From assembly GCA_044426345.1 (NCBI GenBank), contig JAWXUP010000006.1:1-64000 (forward strand): a stretch of DNA of 64,000 nt, in the 5' to 3' direction. Origin of the DNA: CAYJLC01 sp044426345. Lineage in GTDB: Bacteria; Bacillota; Clostridia; Oscillospirales; Butyricicoccaceae. The notes under the pieces are model-generated. The model saw only the letters and a list, made by a program, of their open reading frames with translations. It had not been told where the DNA came from and did not search any database. The position numbers were made by a program, and so were the translations under genes. Positions 34,152-43,085 of the stretch are shown one piece after another. Each line of letters opens with the position of its first letter. The stretch's first letter is position 1.

Positions 34152-34790
34152 ATGAAAGCTGCAATATTTGATATGGACGGATTACTTGTAGATTCAGAAA
34201 CTCTTTATGTTGATGCGTTTAAAGAGGTTTGTGAAATTATGGGAGATGTTTACACTGATGAACTGTTTAAAAGTTGCATTGGAACTAATAAAAAAACACA
34301 GGCTGAGATACTTAAAAGTCATTTCGGAGATGATTATGATTGCGAATATAGTTATGATTTGACACACCAAATTATGGATAGATATTTCAAAGAAGGTCGC
34401 TTAGAACTTAAAGAAGGTGCTATCGAAATCTTGGAATTTTTTAAATCTAAAGGCTATAAAATGGCAGTGGCATCGTCAAATTCTATCGATAAAATTTTGT
34501 ATTCTTTGAAAATAACGGGCATAACACACTATTTTGACGAACTTGTAAGCGGTGATATGGTTGACCACGGAAAACCAGCACCAGATATATTCTTACTCGC
34601 AGCTGAAAAACTTGGTACAACTCCGGCAGAAAGCTATGTTTTTGAAGACTCGTATAATGGGATTCGTGCAGCACACGCTGGAGGATTTTACACGATAATG
34701 GTTCCAGATTTGCTAGCACCAAATGATGAAATGCGTGAAAAAAGCACGGAAATAATCGAAAGCTTATTAAATTTTTGTAAACTTGCATAA
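34152..34790 (+). CDS. HAD-superfamily phosphatase/phosphoglucomutase-like protein
   Basis: This 212-residue HAD subfamily IA protein has motif I FDMDGLLVDSE (nucleophile Asp8, acid Asp10), motif II VASSN, motif III KPAPD and motif IV FEDSYNG. A helical cap lies between residues 15 and 85. The sequence resembles beta-phosphoglucomutases and phosphoglycolate phosphatases; the substrate cannot be told. It is a single gene with AGGAG before the ATG and a promoter-like TATAAT about 35 bp upstream. Confidence 0.88.
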   Translation: MKAAIFDMDGLLVDSETLYVDAFKEVCEIMGDVYTDELFKSCIGTNKKTQAEILKSHFGDDYDCEYSYDLTHQIMDRYFKEGRLELKEGAIEILEFFKSKGYKMAVASSNSIDKILYSLKITGITHYFDELVSGDMVDHGKPAPDIFLLAAEKLGTTPAESYVFEDSYNGIRAAHAGGFYTIMVPDLLAPNDEMREKSTEIIESLLNFCKLA

Positions 34791-34864
34791 AAAATCTTTG
34801 ACTTTAGCCTTCTACTATGTTATAATTTTAGTCATTACTGTAGTAAAAGGAAGGAAAATTTTTT

Positions 34865-36382
34865 ATGCAAAAGAAAAAGTCATCTTGGGTTGACAAGTTT
34901 CTGAATGTCGTTGAGACAGTAGGGAACAAGTTGCCACACCCAGCAACGCTATTCTTAATTCTAACTCTAATCGTAATGGCGATTTCAGCAATCGGCAGCA
35001 CTTTAGGTTGGGAAGTGACTTACACTGGACTTGTAGCTGATGGAAGCGGCTCATATGTTCCAAGTGAAATCACAGTAGGCGTATTATCGCTATTATCTAT
35101 CGAAGGCCTTAAATATATTTTCGGTAACTTCACAACAAACTTCACAAGTTTCGCACCATTAGGTACGGTTTTAGTTGCACTTGTAGGTATCGGTATCGCA
35201 GAACGTTCTGGTTTAATCTCGATTATTCTTAGAAAAGTTGCAATGAGCACACCTCCAAGACTTATCACAGCAATGATTGTATTCCTAGGTGTTATGTCAA
35301 ATGTTGCCTCAGATGCTGGTTATGTTGTATTACCACCACTTGCAGCACTTATTTTCTTATCATTCAAAAGACACCCAATTGCAGGTGTAGCAGCAGCTTT
35401 CGCCGGAGTTTCTGGTGGTTTCTCTGCAAACTTAATGATAAGCACATTAGACCCACTACTAGGTGGTTTCACTCAAGAAGCGGCTCGTATCTTACAACCT
35501 GAATATGTTGTAGGTTCTGCTGCAAACTATGTTTTCATGGTAGTTTCTACATTTGTTATCACAATCGTTGGTACAATCATCACGGAAAAAGTTGTAGAAC
35601 CACGTTTAGGTTCATATAATGGCGATGCTGTTGTAGTATTCAACGAAGTGACAAAAGAAGAAAAAATTGCTTTAAGATATGCTGGTTTTGCATTCTTAGG
35701 CGTTATCGCATTCGTTGCATCTATGTGGTTCGTTTTAGGACAATCACTATTCTTAGGTAGCGCTATCGTTCCTATGATCGTTCTAGTTTTTGCTTTCCCA
35801 GGATTAGTTTATGGTAAAGCTATTAAAACTATCGGTTCGGACAACGACGTTATGAAAATGGTTGCTGATTCATTCGCTACAATGAGTGGATACTTAGTTC
35901 TTGTGTTCTTCGCAGCACAATTTATTGCATTCTTCAACTATTCAAAATTAGGTACATTAATCGCAGTTATCGGTGCTGATTTCTTAGCAACGCTTAACGC
36001 TCCAGCGGTTGTTTTACTTGTAATATTCATCGTTATCGTTGCATTTATCAACCTATTTATGGGTTCGGCATCTGCAAAATGGGCAATTTTAGCTCCTGTT
36101 TTCGTTCCAATGCTTATGCAACTTGGAATTTCTCCGGAGGCATCTCAACTTGCTTACAGAATCGGTGACTCTACAACTAACTTAATTTCACCATTAATGT
36201 CATATTTCCCAATGATGGTTGTATTTGTTCAAAAATACGATAAAAAAGCATCTTTAGGTACGCTTATTTCAACAATGTTACCTTATTCTATTGCTTTCTT
36301 AATTTCGTGGACAGCACTTCTTGCAATCTGGGTTGCGTTCAATTTACCAATAGGTATTGGCGCTGGTATTTTCTTAGGTTAA
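34865..36382 (+). CDS. abgT: AbgT family p-aminobenzoyl-glutamate/drug transporter
   Basis: This 505-residue transporter has about 11-12 helices. It starts with the AbgT-typical NVVETVGNKLPHPATLF, has SDAGYVVLPPLAAL and a C-terminal half with MGSASAKWAILAPVFVPMLM and SPLMSYFPMM. Family members import p-aminobenzoyl-glutamate or export sulfonamides. An AbgA-like hydrolase is encoded at 5535, though it is not linked in an operon. AAGGAAGG precedes the ATG. Confidence 0.92.
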   Translation: MQKKKSSWVDKFLNVVETVGNKLPHPATLFLILTLIVMAISAIGSTLGWEVTYTGLVADGSGSYVPSEITVGVLSLLSIEGLKYIFGNFTTNFTSFAPLGTVLVALVGIGIAERSGLISIILRKVAMSTPPRLITAMIVFLGVMSNVASDAGYVVLPPLAALIFLSFKRHPIAGVAAAFAGVSGGFSANLMISTLDPLLGGFTQEAARILQPEYVVGSAANYVFMVVSTFVITIVGTIITEKVVEPRLGSYNGDAVVVFNEVTKEEKIALRYAGFAFLGVIAFVASMWFVLGQSLFLGSAIVPMIVLVFAFPGLVYGKAIKTIGSDNDVMKMVADSFATMSGYLVLVFFAAQFIAFFNYSKLGTLIAVIGADFLATLNAPAVVLLVIFIVIVAFINLFMGSASAKWAILAPVFVPMLMQLGISPEASQLAYRIGDSTTNLISPLMSYFPMMVVFVQKYDKKASLGTLISTMLPYSIAFLISWTALLAIWVAFNLPIGIGAGIFLG

Positions 36383-36393
36383 TAACAAAATTT

Positions 36394-36426
36394 AAAGCCT
36401 TCGTGATTTGTTTTCACGAAGGCTTT
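36394..36426 (+). repeat. 33-bp hairpin, first member of inverted pair
   Basis: AAAGCCTTCGTGA, loop TTTGTT and TCACGAAGGCTTT form a 13-bp perfect stem 11 bp after abgT. The T run after it is short, so it is a modest terminator. Its exact reverse complement occurs at 36751-36783. Confidence 0.85.
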
Positions 36427-36750
36427 AGCTTGTAGAAAAACCTATTTCAAAATAGACTTTTCGACCCAATATACAATTTTTTTATTTTTCTTGGCTACCA
36501 CTTACAGCTAGTGCTATCTTTTTTCTCGGCAGACGCTCGCCGCTTGGCTGATACTTTTGCACGTGCAAAAGTATCCAAAAAACGAAAACACAGCTTGTTT
36601 TATCAGCGAGATAGAGCCTTACCGCTGCGTAAATAATTTTTCTCTGAAAAATTTTTACTTTGCTAGCTTGTGCTTTAAAGTTTTATTTTAAGGCTAAGGT
36701 AAGTTTTGAGTTTGTGCAATTTTTTTTAGCTTGTCACTTTTTAGATAAGC
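36427..36750. other. Non-coding segment between inverted 33-bp hairpins
   Basis: This 324-bp stretch has no credible gene; an 85-codon plus-strand frame lacks a ribosome site. It contains a 26-bp perfect palindrome at 36550-36575 (GATACTTTTGCAC and its reverse complement). It may be a decayed mobile element. Confidence 0.5.
36550..36575. repeat. 26-bp perfect palindrome
   Basis: GATACTTTTGCAC is followed immediately by its exact reverse complement GTGCAAAAGTATC. No gene is next to it, so it is not an obvious operator. Confidence 0.75.
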
Positions 36751-36783
36751 AAAGCCTTCGTGAAAACAAATCACGAAGGCTTT
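36751..36783 (+). repeat. 33-bp hairpin, second member of inverted pair
   Basis: Exact reverse complement of 36394-36426, followed on the plus strand by TTTATTT. It lies 17 bp beyond the argF stop codon and may terminate the arg operon on the minus strand, although the T-rich side faces the plus strand. Confidence 0.85.
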
Positions 36784-36799
36784 TTTATTTGGCTATTTT

Positions 36800-37711
36800 T
36801 TATTTCATCAATAAGTACATAACAGCTTTTTGCGCATGTAAACGGTTTTCTGCTTCGTCGAAAATTTCATCAGCGTGTTCTTCAAAAACTTTGCCAGTGA
36901 TTTCTTCTTCACGGTGAGCAGGTAAGCAGTGTTGAACCATACAGTCCGGTTTTGCAAGAGCCATAAGTTCATCGTTGATTTGGTAGCCAACGAATGCTTT
37001 TGCACGAATTGCAGCCTCGTCTTCTTGTCCCATAGATGCCCAAACGTCTGTAATGATAACGTCAGCATTAACGGCAGCAGCTTTAGGATCACGGTGTAAA
37101 CTGAACACGAAACTATCATCGCTTTTAGCAAAATCAAGAACTTTTTGGTCTGGGTCATATCCTTCAGGACAAGCAACCGATACTTCCATACCAGTTTTTA
37201 AACCACCAACAATAAGTGAGTTTGCCATATTATTACCATCACCAATGTAGCACATTTTTAGTCCTTCAAGAACTGATTTGTGTTCGCGAATTGTCATTAA
37301 ATCAGCAAGTACTTGGCAAGGATGAGAGAAGTCAGTTAATGCGTTTATAACAGGAATTGTAGAATATTCTGCAAGTTTTTCAACAAGTTCTTGGTCGAAT
37401 GTTCTAATCATAATACCGTGGTTGTAACGAGAAAGAACGCGAGCTGTATCCTCGATTGGTTCGCCTCTACCAATTTGGCTTGAACTACTTGGTAAAAATA
37501 GAGCGTGGCCACCAAGTTCAAACATACCAGTTTCAAATGAAACACGAGTACGAGTAGAACTTTTTTCGAAAATCATAGCAAGAGATTTGCCTTTTAGATG
37601 TTCGTGAGGTATGCCCATTTTTTGATTGTTTTTCAATTCGTCAGCTGTATTTAAAATTTTAGTGATGTCTTCAGTGCTTAAATCAAGCATAGACAAAAGG
37701 TCTTTTTTCAT
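36800..37711 (-). CDS. argF: Ornithine carbamoyltransferase
   Basis: This 303-residue enzyme makes citrulline from ornithine and carbamoyl phosphate. It has SSTRTR (carbamoyl phosphate), HPCQVLADL, and HCLPAHREEEI with the ornithine-binding Cys. The ATG at 37711 is preceded by AGAGGAG; the longer open frame starts inside argH. It is last in the minus-strand arg operon, 1 bp after argH. Confidence 0.96.
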   Translation of the reverse strand: MKKDLLSMLDLSTEDITKILNTADELKNNQKMGIPHEHLKGKSLAMIFEKSSTRTRVSFETGMFELGGHALFLPSSSSQIGRGEPIEDTARVLSRYNHGIMIRTFDQELVEKLAEYSTIPVINALTDFSHPCQVLADLMTIREHKSVLEGLKMCYIGDGNNMANSLIVGGLKTGMEVSVACPEGYDPDQKVLDFAKSDDSFVFSLHRDPKAAAVNADVIITDVWASMGQEDEAAIRAKAFVGYQINDELMALAKPDCMVQHCLPAHREEEITGKVFEEHADEIFDEAENRLHAQKAVMYLLMK

Positions 37712-37712
37712 A

Positions 37713-39095
37713 CTATTCTCCTCTTTCTTCAATAAATTTCGCGATGTTAGCTATTTGGATTTCAACTGCATTTGTTGATGGTCCACCATAAACTTTACGT
37801 TCGTTTACGCAAGTTTTAAGGTCGATTGCTTGATAAACATCTGCATCGAAAATCGGTGATAATTCTTTATATTCTTCTAAAGTTAGCGTATCTAAAGTTT
37901 TATTTTTTGCAATACAAGTCGAAACTAGCGAGCCTACTATCATATAAGCTTCACGGAACGGCAAGCCTTTTTTTACCATATAATCAGCACAGTCTGTAGC
38001 GTTGATAAAACCACCAGCAGCAGCTTTTACCATATCAGCAGGGCGAACTATGCAAGTATCAAGCATCGACGTGAAAACTGGAACGCAAAGTTTTACAGTA
38101 TCCATAGCGTCAAAAAGAGCCTCTTTATCTTCTTGCATATCTTTGTTATACGCAAGAGGCAAGCCTTTCATCATAGTTAAAAACGTGATTAGAGAGCCAT
38201 AAACACGACCTGTTTTACCACGAACAAGCTCTGCAACATCAGGATTTTTCTTTTGTGGCATAATTGATGAACCAGTAGAATATGCATCATCTAAGTCGAT
38301 GAATTTAAATTCGCTTGAGCACCAAAGTATGATTTCTTCAGAAAATCTTGACAAGTGCATCATCAAAATTGAAAAATCAGAAAGCAGTTCGATAGCGTAG
38401 TCACGGTCTGAAACAGAGTCTAGCGAGTTATCTGTTGGTTTTGAGAAACCTAGTGCTGTCGCTGTCGCAAAACGGTCTAGTGGGTGAGTTGTAGTAGCTA
38501 ATGCACCAGCACCAAGAGGACACTCGTCAAGTCTTTCTAAACAGTCTTCCAAGCGAGTGATGTCACGTTTGAACATATTTGCGTACGCCATCATATAATG
38601 CCCAAAAGTTACTGGTTGAGCACGTTGTAAATGCGTATAAGCTGGCATAATTGTATCGATATGTTGCTCAGCTTTGTTTACTAGCACGCGTAAAAGTTCT
38701 AATAAATCTGCGATAAAAGCTGGAATTTCTTCTTTAACATAAAGCTTAGTATCAAGTGCAACTTGGTCATTTCTACTTCTACCAGTGTGCAGACGTTTGC
38801 CTGCATCACCGATATTATTAGTTAAAATAGACTCGATATTCATATGTATATCTTCTTGGTCTAGTGAAAATTCGATTTTTCCGTCTTCGATTTCTTGTAA
38901 AATTACATTCAAACCGTCAACGATTTTTATAACGTCATCTTGTGAGATTATGCCTTGATTACCAAGCATCGTAGCGTGAGCAATAGAGCCCTTGATATCT
39001 TGGTGATAAAGTCTTGCATCAAATCTAATTGACGAGTTAAAATCGTTTACAAGCGAATCTGTTTCTTTTTGAAATCTTCCTGCCCATAATTTCAT
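37713..39095 (-). CDS. argH: Argininosuccinate lyase
   Basis: This 460-residue fumarase-superfamily lyase has the signature GSSIMPQKKNPD, with the catalytic Ser loop, and N-terminal LWAGRFQKETD. It splits argininosuccinate to arginine and fumarate. The start has AGGAG at correct spacing. It lies 10 bp after argG and 1 bp before argF, so argG-H-F form one tight translational block. Confidence 0.97.
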   Translation of the reverse strand: MKLWAGRFQKETDSLVNDFNSSIRFDARLYHQDIKGSIAHATMLGNQGIISQDDVIKIVDGLNVILQEIEDGKIEFSLDQEDIHMNIESILTNNIGDAGKRLHTGRSRNDQVALDTKLYVKEEIPAFIADLLELLRVLVNKAEQHIDTIMPAYTHLQRAQPVTFGHYMMAYANMFKRDITRLEDCLERLDECPLGAGALATTTHPLDRFATATALGFSKPTDNSLDSVSDRDYAIELLSDFSILMMHLSRFSEEIILWCSSEFKFIDLDDAYSTGSSIMPQKKNPDVAELVRGKTGRVYGSLITFLTMMKGLPLAYNKDMQEDKEALFDAMDTVKLCVPVFTSMLDTCIVRPADMVKAAAGGFINATDCADYMVKKGLPFREAYMIVGSLVSTCIAKNKTLDTLTLEEYKELSPIFDADVYQAIDLKTCVNERKVYGGPSTNAVEIQIANIAKFIEERGE

Positions 39096-39105
39096 ACAAA
39101 TTCTC

Positions 39106-40326
39106 CTATTTTTTAAGTTTGCCTTGGTCTAGCATAGCTTGAACTTTGATTGGTAAACCAAATAGATTGATAAATCCTTCAGAATCAGCTTGGTTGTAGT
39201 CGCTTTCTTCGAAAGTAGCGATATCTTCTGAGTATAATGAGAAAGGAGAAGTGATAGACGCTGTAATCATATTTCCTTTGTAAAGTTTAAGTTTAACAGT
39301 ACCTGTAACATTTTTTTGTGTGCTTGTAACGAAAGCTGATAAAGCCTCACGTAAAGGAGTGTACCATTGACCGTTGTAAACAAGTTCGCCGAAAGTGATA
39401 GCAAGTTTTGCTTTTTCGTGAGAAGTCATTTTGTCAAGAGTGATGCTTTCAAGTAAGCTATGTGCTTTGTATAAAATAGTACCACCTGGAGTTTCGTAAA
39501 CGCCACGGCATTTCATACCAACAAGACGGTTTTCAACGATATCAAGTAAACCGATACCATTTGCACCACCGATTTCATTTAGAGCGTAAATGATGTCGAT
39601 AGCTTTCATTTTTTTGCCATCAAGAGATACTGGAACACCTTTTTCGAAGTCTAAAGTGATGTAAGTTGGAACATCTGGTGCGTTAATTGGAGAAACGCCC
39701 ATTTCAAGGAAACCTTCTTTTTCGTAAGTTGGTTCGTTTGCAGTGTCTTCAAGGTCTAAACCTTCGTGGCTTAAATGCCATAGGTTTTTATCTTTAGAGT
39801 AGTTAGTTTCACGATTGATTTTTAGTGGAATGTTGTGAGATTCAGCGTATTCGATTTCTTCTTCACGAGATTTAATATCCCAAGTTCTCCAAGGAGCGAT
39901 GATTTTCATTTCTGGAGCGAAAGCTTTGATAGCAAGTTCGAAACGTACTTGGTCGTTACCTTTACCAGTACAACCGTGACAAATTGCATCAGCACCTTCA
40001 GCAAGAGCGATTTCAACGATACGTTTTGCAATGATAGGACGAGCGAAAGATGTACCTAAAAGGTAGTCTTCATAAGTAGCACCAGCTTGCATAGTTGGGA
40101 TAATATATTCATCTACAAATTCTTCTTTTAAATCAGCAACGTAAAGTTTTGAAGCACCAGTAGCTTTTGCTTTTTCTTCTAAACCGTCAAGTTCAGTGCC
40201 TTGACCAACGTCACCAGAAACAGCGATAACTTCACAGTTGTTGTAATTTTCTTTAAGCCAAGGGATAATGATTGATGTGTCTAAACCACCTGAATAGGCT
40301 AAAACAACTTTTTTAACTTCTGACAT
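39106..40326 (-). CDS. argG: Argininosuccinate synthase
   Basis: This 406-residue enzyme has the ATP PP-loop AYSGGLDTSI at residues 10-19, KGNDQVRFE and the tetramer tail. It condenses citrulline and aspartate with ATP. AAGGAG lies before the ATG. It is separated from argD by 322 bp filled with interspersed repeats, which divides the cluster into argC-J-B-D and argG-H-F. Confidence 0.97.
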   Translation of the reverse strand: MSEVKKVVLAYSGGLDTSIIIPWLKENYNNCEVIAVSGDVGQGTELDGLEEKAKATGASKLYVADLKEEFVDEYIIPTMQAGATYEDYLLGTSFARPIIAKRIVEIALAEGADAICHGCTGKGNDQVRFELAIKAFAPEMKIIAPWRTWDIKSREEEIEYAESHNIPLKINRETNYSKDKNLWHLSHEGLDLEDTANEPTYEKEGFLEMGVSPINAPDVPTYITLDFEKGVPVSLDGKKMKAIDIIYALNEIGGANGIGLLDIVENRLVGMKCRGVYETPGGTILYKAHSLLESITLDKMTSHEKAKLAITFGELVYNGQWYTPLREALSAFVTSTQKNVTGTVKLKLYKGNMITASITSPFSLYSEDIATFEESDYNQADSEGFINLFGLPIKVQAMLDQGKLKK

Positions 40327-40360
40327 AATAATTTCTCCTTCAATATTTATTATATATTTT

Positions 40361-40640
40361 GTAGGGGCGAACTGTGTTCGTCCGTAATATTGGGTGTATT
40401 TATTTGATTATTTGCACTGCGAAAACTCCCTCCGTAAAAATCAAAGATTTTGCCACCTCCCTCGAAGAGGGAGGCTTTTTCCATTGGCTCTTGTGTCGTA
40501 AAGTTTGCCTATGTATTCTTGAACGACTCGAAGATGGAGGTTTTTTACCTTGGCTCCCTCTTCGAGGGAGCTGTCACTGCAGTGCCTGAGGGAGTTCGCT
40601 TTGCATTATTCCTTGCACGGACGAACGAAGTTCGCCCCGA
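40361..40640. repeat. Composite repeat island between argG and argD
   Basis: The island is bounded by inverted GGGGCGAAC-type hairpins (40361-40384 and 40618-40640, whose reverse complements differ at only a few positions). Inside is an inverted, 169-bp copy of the CTCCCTC...GAGGGAG repeat (40426-40594), with about 70 extra bp in its middle. The island looks like a nested insertion of two repeat families. The small open frames in it have no ribosome sites and are not genes. Confidence 0.7.
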
Positions 40641-40648
40641 CATTGATT

Positions 40649-41806
40649 TTATTTATTTAAAACGCTTGCTAAAATTTCAAGTCCAGCATCGATTTCAGCG
40701 TAGCTAATATTTAGAGGTGGAAGTAAACGAACTTTGTCTTTTGCAGAAAGAACGATTAAACCGTTTGCTAAACATTCGCCTAAAATAGCACCAACTTCTT
40801 TAGTTTTAGGTTTGATACCTATCATCATTCCCAAACCAGTAACGCTTTCAACTTCTTCGATTGCTTCAAGTTTTGCTCTGAAATATTCACCTTTTTTTGT
40901 GATTTCAGCTAAATCTAAGCTTTCAAGAACAACTTTTGCACCAGCACATACAACAGGATTTCCACCGAAAGTAGTACCGTGGTCTGAATATTTAAATACG
41001 TCTTTTGTAGATTCAGCAAGTAAAAATGCACCTATTGGAAGTCCACCACCTAAGCCTTTTGCAAGAGTTACAACGTCTGGTTTGATGCCAAATTGTTCGT
41101 GAGCAAGCATTGTACCAGTTCTGCCGATACCAGTTTGAACTTCGTCTACGATGAACAAGATATCGTTTGCTTTACAGTAGTCATAAACAGCGTTTACGTA
41201 GTCTTTGCTTAGAGCGATAACACCACCTTCGCCTTGAACAACTTCAACCATAACTGCACAAAAACCACCAACTTTTAGCATTTCGATTGTTGCATCAGCA
41301 TCGTGAGCTGGAGCGTAGTCGAAACCTTCAGTGAAAGGGAAGAAGTAGTTGTGGAAATATTCTTGACCAGTTGCTTTCAACGTTGTGATAGTTCTACCGT
41401 GGAAAGAATTTTGAAGAGATAGAACTTTGTAACGACCTTCGCCATATTTTTCGAAGCTATATTTTCTTGCGATTTTGATAGCGCCTTCGTTTGCTTCGGC
41501 ACCAGAGTTTCCGAAAAATACTTTTTCAAAACCAGTCATAGTGCAAAGTTTTTCAGCTAGTTCAATGCAAGGAGTTGTGTAGTATAAATTTGAGATGTGT
41601 TGCATTTTTTGTGCTTGATCTGCAACAGCTTTTGCCCAATTAGGGTCGCTAAAACCAAGAGAGTTAACGCCGATACCACTAGTAAAATCGATGTATTTTT
41701 TACCATCGATATCAGTTGCAGTTGATGAAGTACCTTCTACAAGCACAACGTCAGCACGTTTATATGTATTTGCGATATATTTTTGATCGAGTTCTATATA
41801 ATTCAT
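40649..41806 (-). CDS. argD: Acetylornithine aminotransferase
   Basis: This 385-residue class III PLP aminotransferase has DFTSGIGVNSLG, FGNSGAEANEGAIK, FHGRTITTLKATGQ and the PLP lysine in TLAKGLGGGLPIGA. It converts N-acetylglutamate semialdehyde to N-acetylornithine. AAGGAG stands before the ATG. Neighbours on both sides are arginine genes. Confidence 0.96.
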   Translation of the reverse strand: MNYIELDQKYIANTYKRADVVLVEGTSSTATDIDGKKYIDFTSGIGVNSLGFSDPNWAKAVADQAQKMQHISNLYYTTPCIELAEKLCTMTGFEKVFFGNSGAEANEGAIKIARKYSFEKYGEGRYKVLSLQNSFHGRTITTLKATGQEYFHNYFFPFTEGFDYAPAHDADATIEMLKVGGFCAVMVEVVQGEGGVIALSKDYVNAVYDYCKANDILFIVDEVQTGIGRTGTMLAHEQFGIKPDVVTLAKGLGGGLPIGAFLLAESTKDVFKYSDHGTTFGGNPVVCAGAKVVLESLDLAEITKKGEYFRAKLEAIEEVESVTGLGMMIGIKPKTKEVGAILGECLANGLIVLSAKDKVRLLPPLNISYAEIDAGLEILASVLNK

Positions 41807-41837
41807 TTTATTCTCCTTAAATTTTATTTTGGGAAAG

Positions 41838-41938
41838 CTCCCTCAGTCATTGCGATGACAGCTCCCTCTGAGAAGGAGCCAAGAAAAGCCTCCCTCCTCG
41901 AGGGAGGTGGCAAAATCCTAAGATTTTGACGGAGGGAG
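41838..41938 (+). repeat. 101-bp CTCCCTC...GAGGGAG repeat, copy 3 (argD-argB spacer)
   Basis: This is the cleanest copy: CTCCCTCAGTCATTGCGATG, then ACAGCTCCCTC, AAGCCTCCCTCCTCGAGGGAGG, TGGCAAAATC, and GATTTTGACGGAGGGAG. A separate hairpin GGGCAGGGGCTTGCTCCTGCC follows at 41981-42002. Confidence 0.82.
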
Positions 41939-42041
41939 CTAAAATTCGCACGATTTTATATTTAACATTAAAACAAATGTAGGGCAGGGGCTTGCTCCTG
42001 CCGTTATATTCGTTGCACAGATTTATTTTACTAAACGTTAA

Positions 42042-42914
42042 TTAATAACAAAACAGAGTACCAATACCTTGATTAGTAAGAAGTTCTATCAAAATTGAAT
42101 GAGCAATACGTCCATCAATGATACACGAACTTTTCACACCACGTTTAATAGCATCAACGCAACATTCAACTTTTGGAATCATACCACCTGCAAGAACTCC
42201 TTCTTTCATAAGTTTAGGAACTTCGTTTAGGTGGATTTCTGGAATTAGCGTACTGTCGTCGTCTTTATCTTTTAAAACTCCAGCGATATCGGTCATTAGA
42301 ATAAAGTTTACAGCACCGAGTGATGATGCGATTTTTGAGGCTGCAATATCAGCGTTTATGTTATAAACATTTGAATTTTCGTCCATTGCAACTGATGAAA
42401 TAACTGGGATATAACCGTTATCCAGAGCAACTTTGATAGCGTCTGGGTTAACTTCGGTAACTTCGCCAACTAAACCTAAATCATAGTCATCGAATTTTTT
42501 TGCTTTAATCATACCACCGTCAGTTCCACAAAATCCCATCGCTTTACCACCACTGTTTTGCAATAGTGCAACCAAGTCTTTATTAACCTTGCCACAAAGC
42601 ACCATTTGAACAATATCCATAGTTTCTTCGTCGGTATATCGCAGACCATTTACGAATTTTGCTTCCTTGCCAACTTTGTTTAGCATATTGTTGATTTCAG
42701 GTCCACCACCGTGAACCAATACAACTTTAATTCCGACTAAACGTAGCATAACAAGGTCACGCATAACTGCTAATTTTAGTTTATCGTCTATCATAGCATT
42801 TCCACCGTATTTTATAACGACGATTTTGTTATGATATTTTTGTATATAAGGTAGCGCGTCAATCAAAATCTGCGAACGGATATGATTTTCAACGCTTATG
42901 AGTTCTTCAAACAT
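42042..42914 (-). CDS. argB: Acetylglutamate kinase
   Basis: This 290-residue amino acid kinase has IVVIKYGGNAM, VLVHGGGPEIN, GFCGTDGGMI and the late GGMIPKVECC segment. Length and the N-terminal extension are consistent with the hexameric, arginine-inhibited class, which is inference. It phosphorylates N-acetylglutamate. Spacers on both sides carry CTCCCTC repeats. Confidence 0.96.
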   Translation of the reverse strand: MFEELISVENHIRSQILIDALPYIQKYHNKIVVIKYGGNAMIDDKLKLAVMRDLVMLRLVGIKVVLVHGGGPEINNMLNKVGKEAKFVNGLRYTDEETMDIVQMVLCGKVNKDLVALLQNSGGKAMGFCGTDGGMIKAKKFDDYDLGLVGEVTEVNPDAIKVALDNGYIPVISSVAMDENSNVYNINADIAASKIASSLGAVNFILMTDIAGVLKDKDDDSTLIPEIHLNEVPKLMKEGVLAGGMIPKVECCVDAIKRGVKSSCIIDGRIAHSILIELLTNQGIGTLFCY

Positions 42915-42964
42915 TTTATTAAAACCTTCTTTATAAATTTAATTTATGTGGTTTGTGCGTAAAT

Positions 42965-43064
42965 CTCCCTCAGTCACTGTGGTGACAGTTTCCTCGATAG
43001 AGAGCCAAGGAAAGCCTATCTTCTTGAGGGTAGTAGCAAAATCAAAAGATTTTGACGGAGTGAG
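42965..43064 (+). repeat. CTCCCTC...GAGGGAG repeat, copy 4 (argB-argJ spacer)
   Basis: A diverged 100-bp copy: CTCCCTCAGTCACTGTGGTGACAG at the left, AAAGATTTTGACGGAGTGAG at the right. Substitutions in the internal stem suggest it is older than copy 3. Confidence 0.72.
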
Positions 43065-43085
43065 CTTGCCAATTATGTTTAACTA

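Noticed and set aside
36660..36917. 85-codon plus-strand ORF
   Set aside because: No ribosome site, crosses a hairpin and runs antisense into argF.
40374..40707. Overlapping small plus-strand ORFs between argG and argD
   Set aside because: They lie in nested repeats, partly antisense to argD, and have no ribosome sites.
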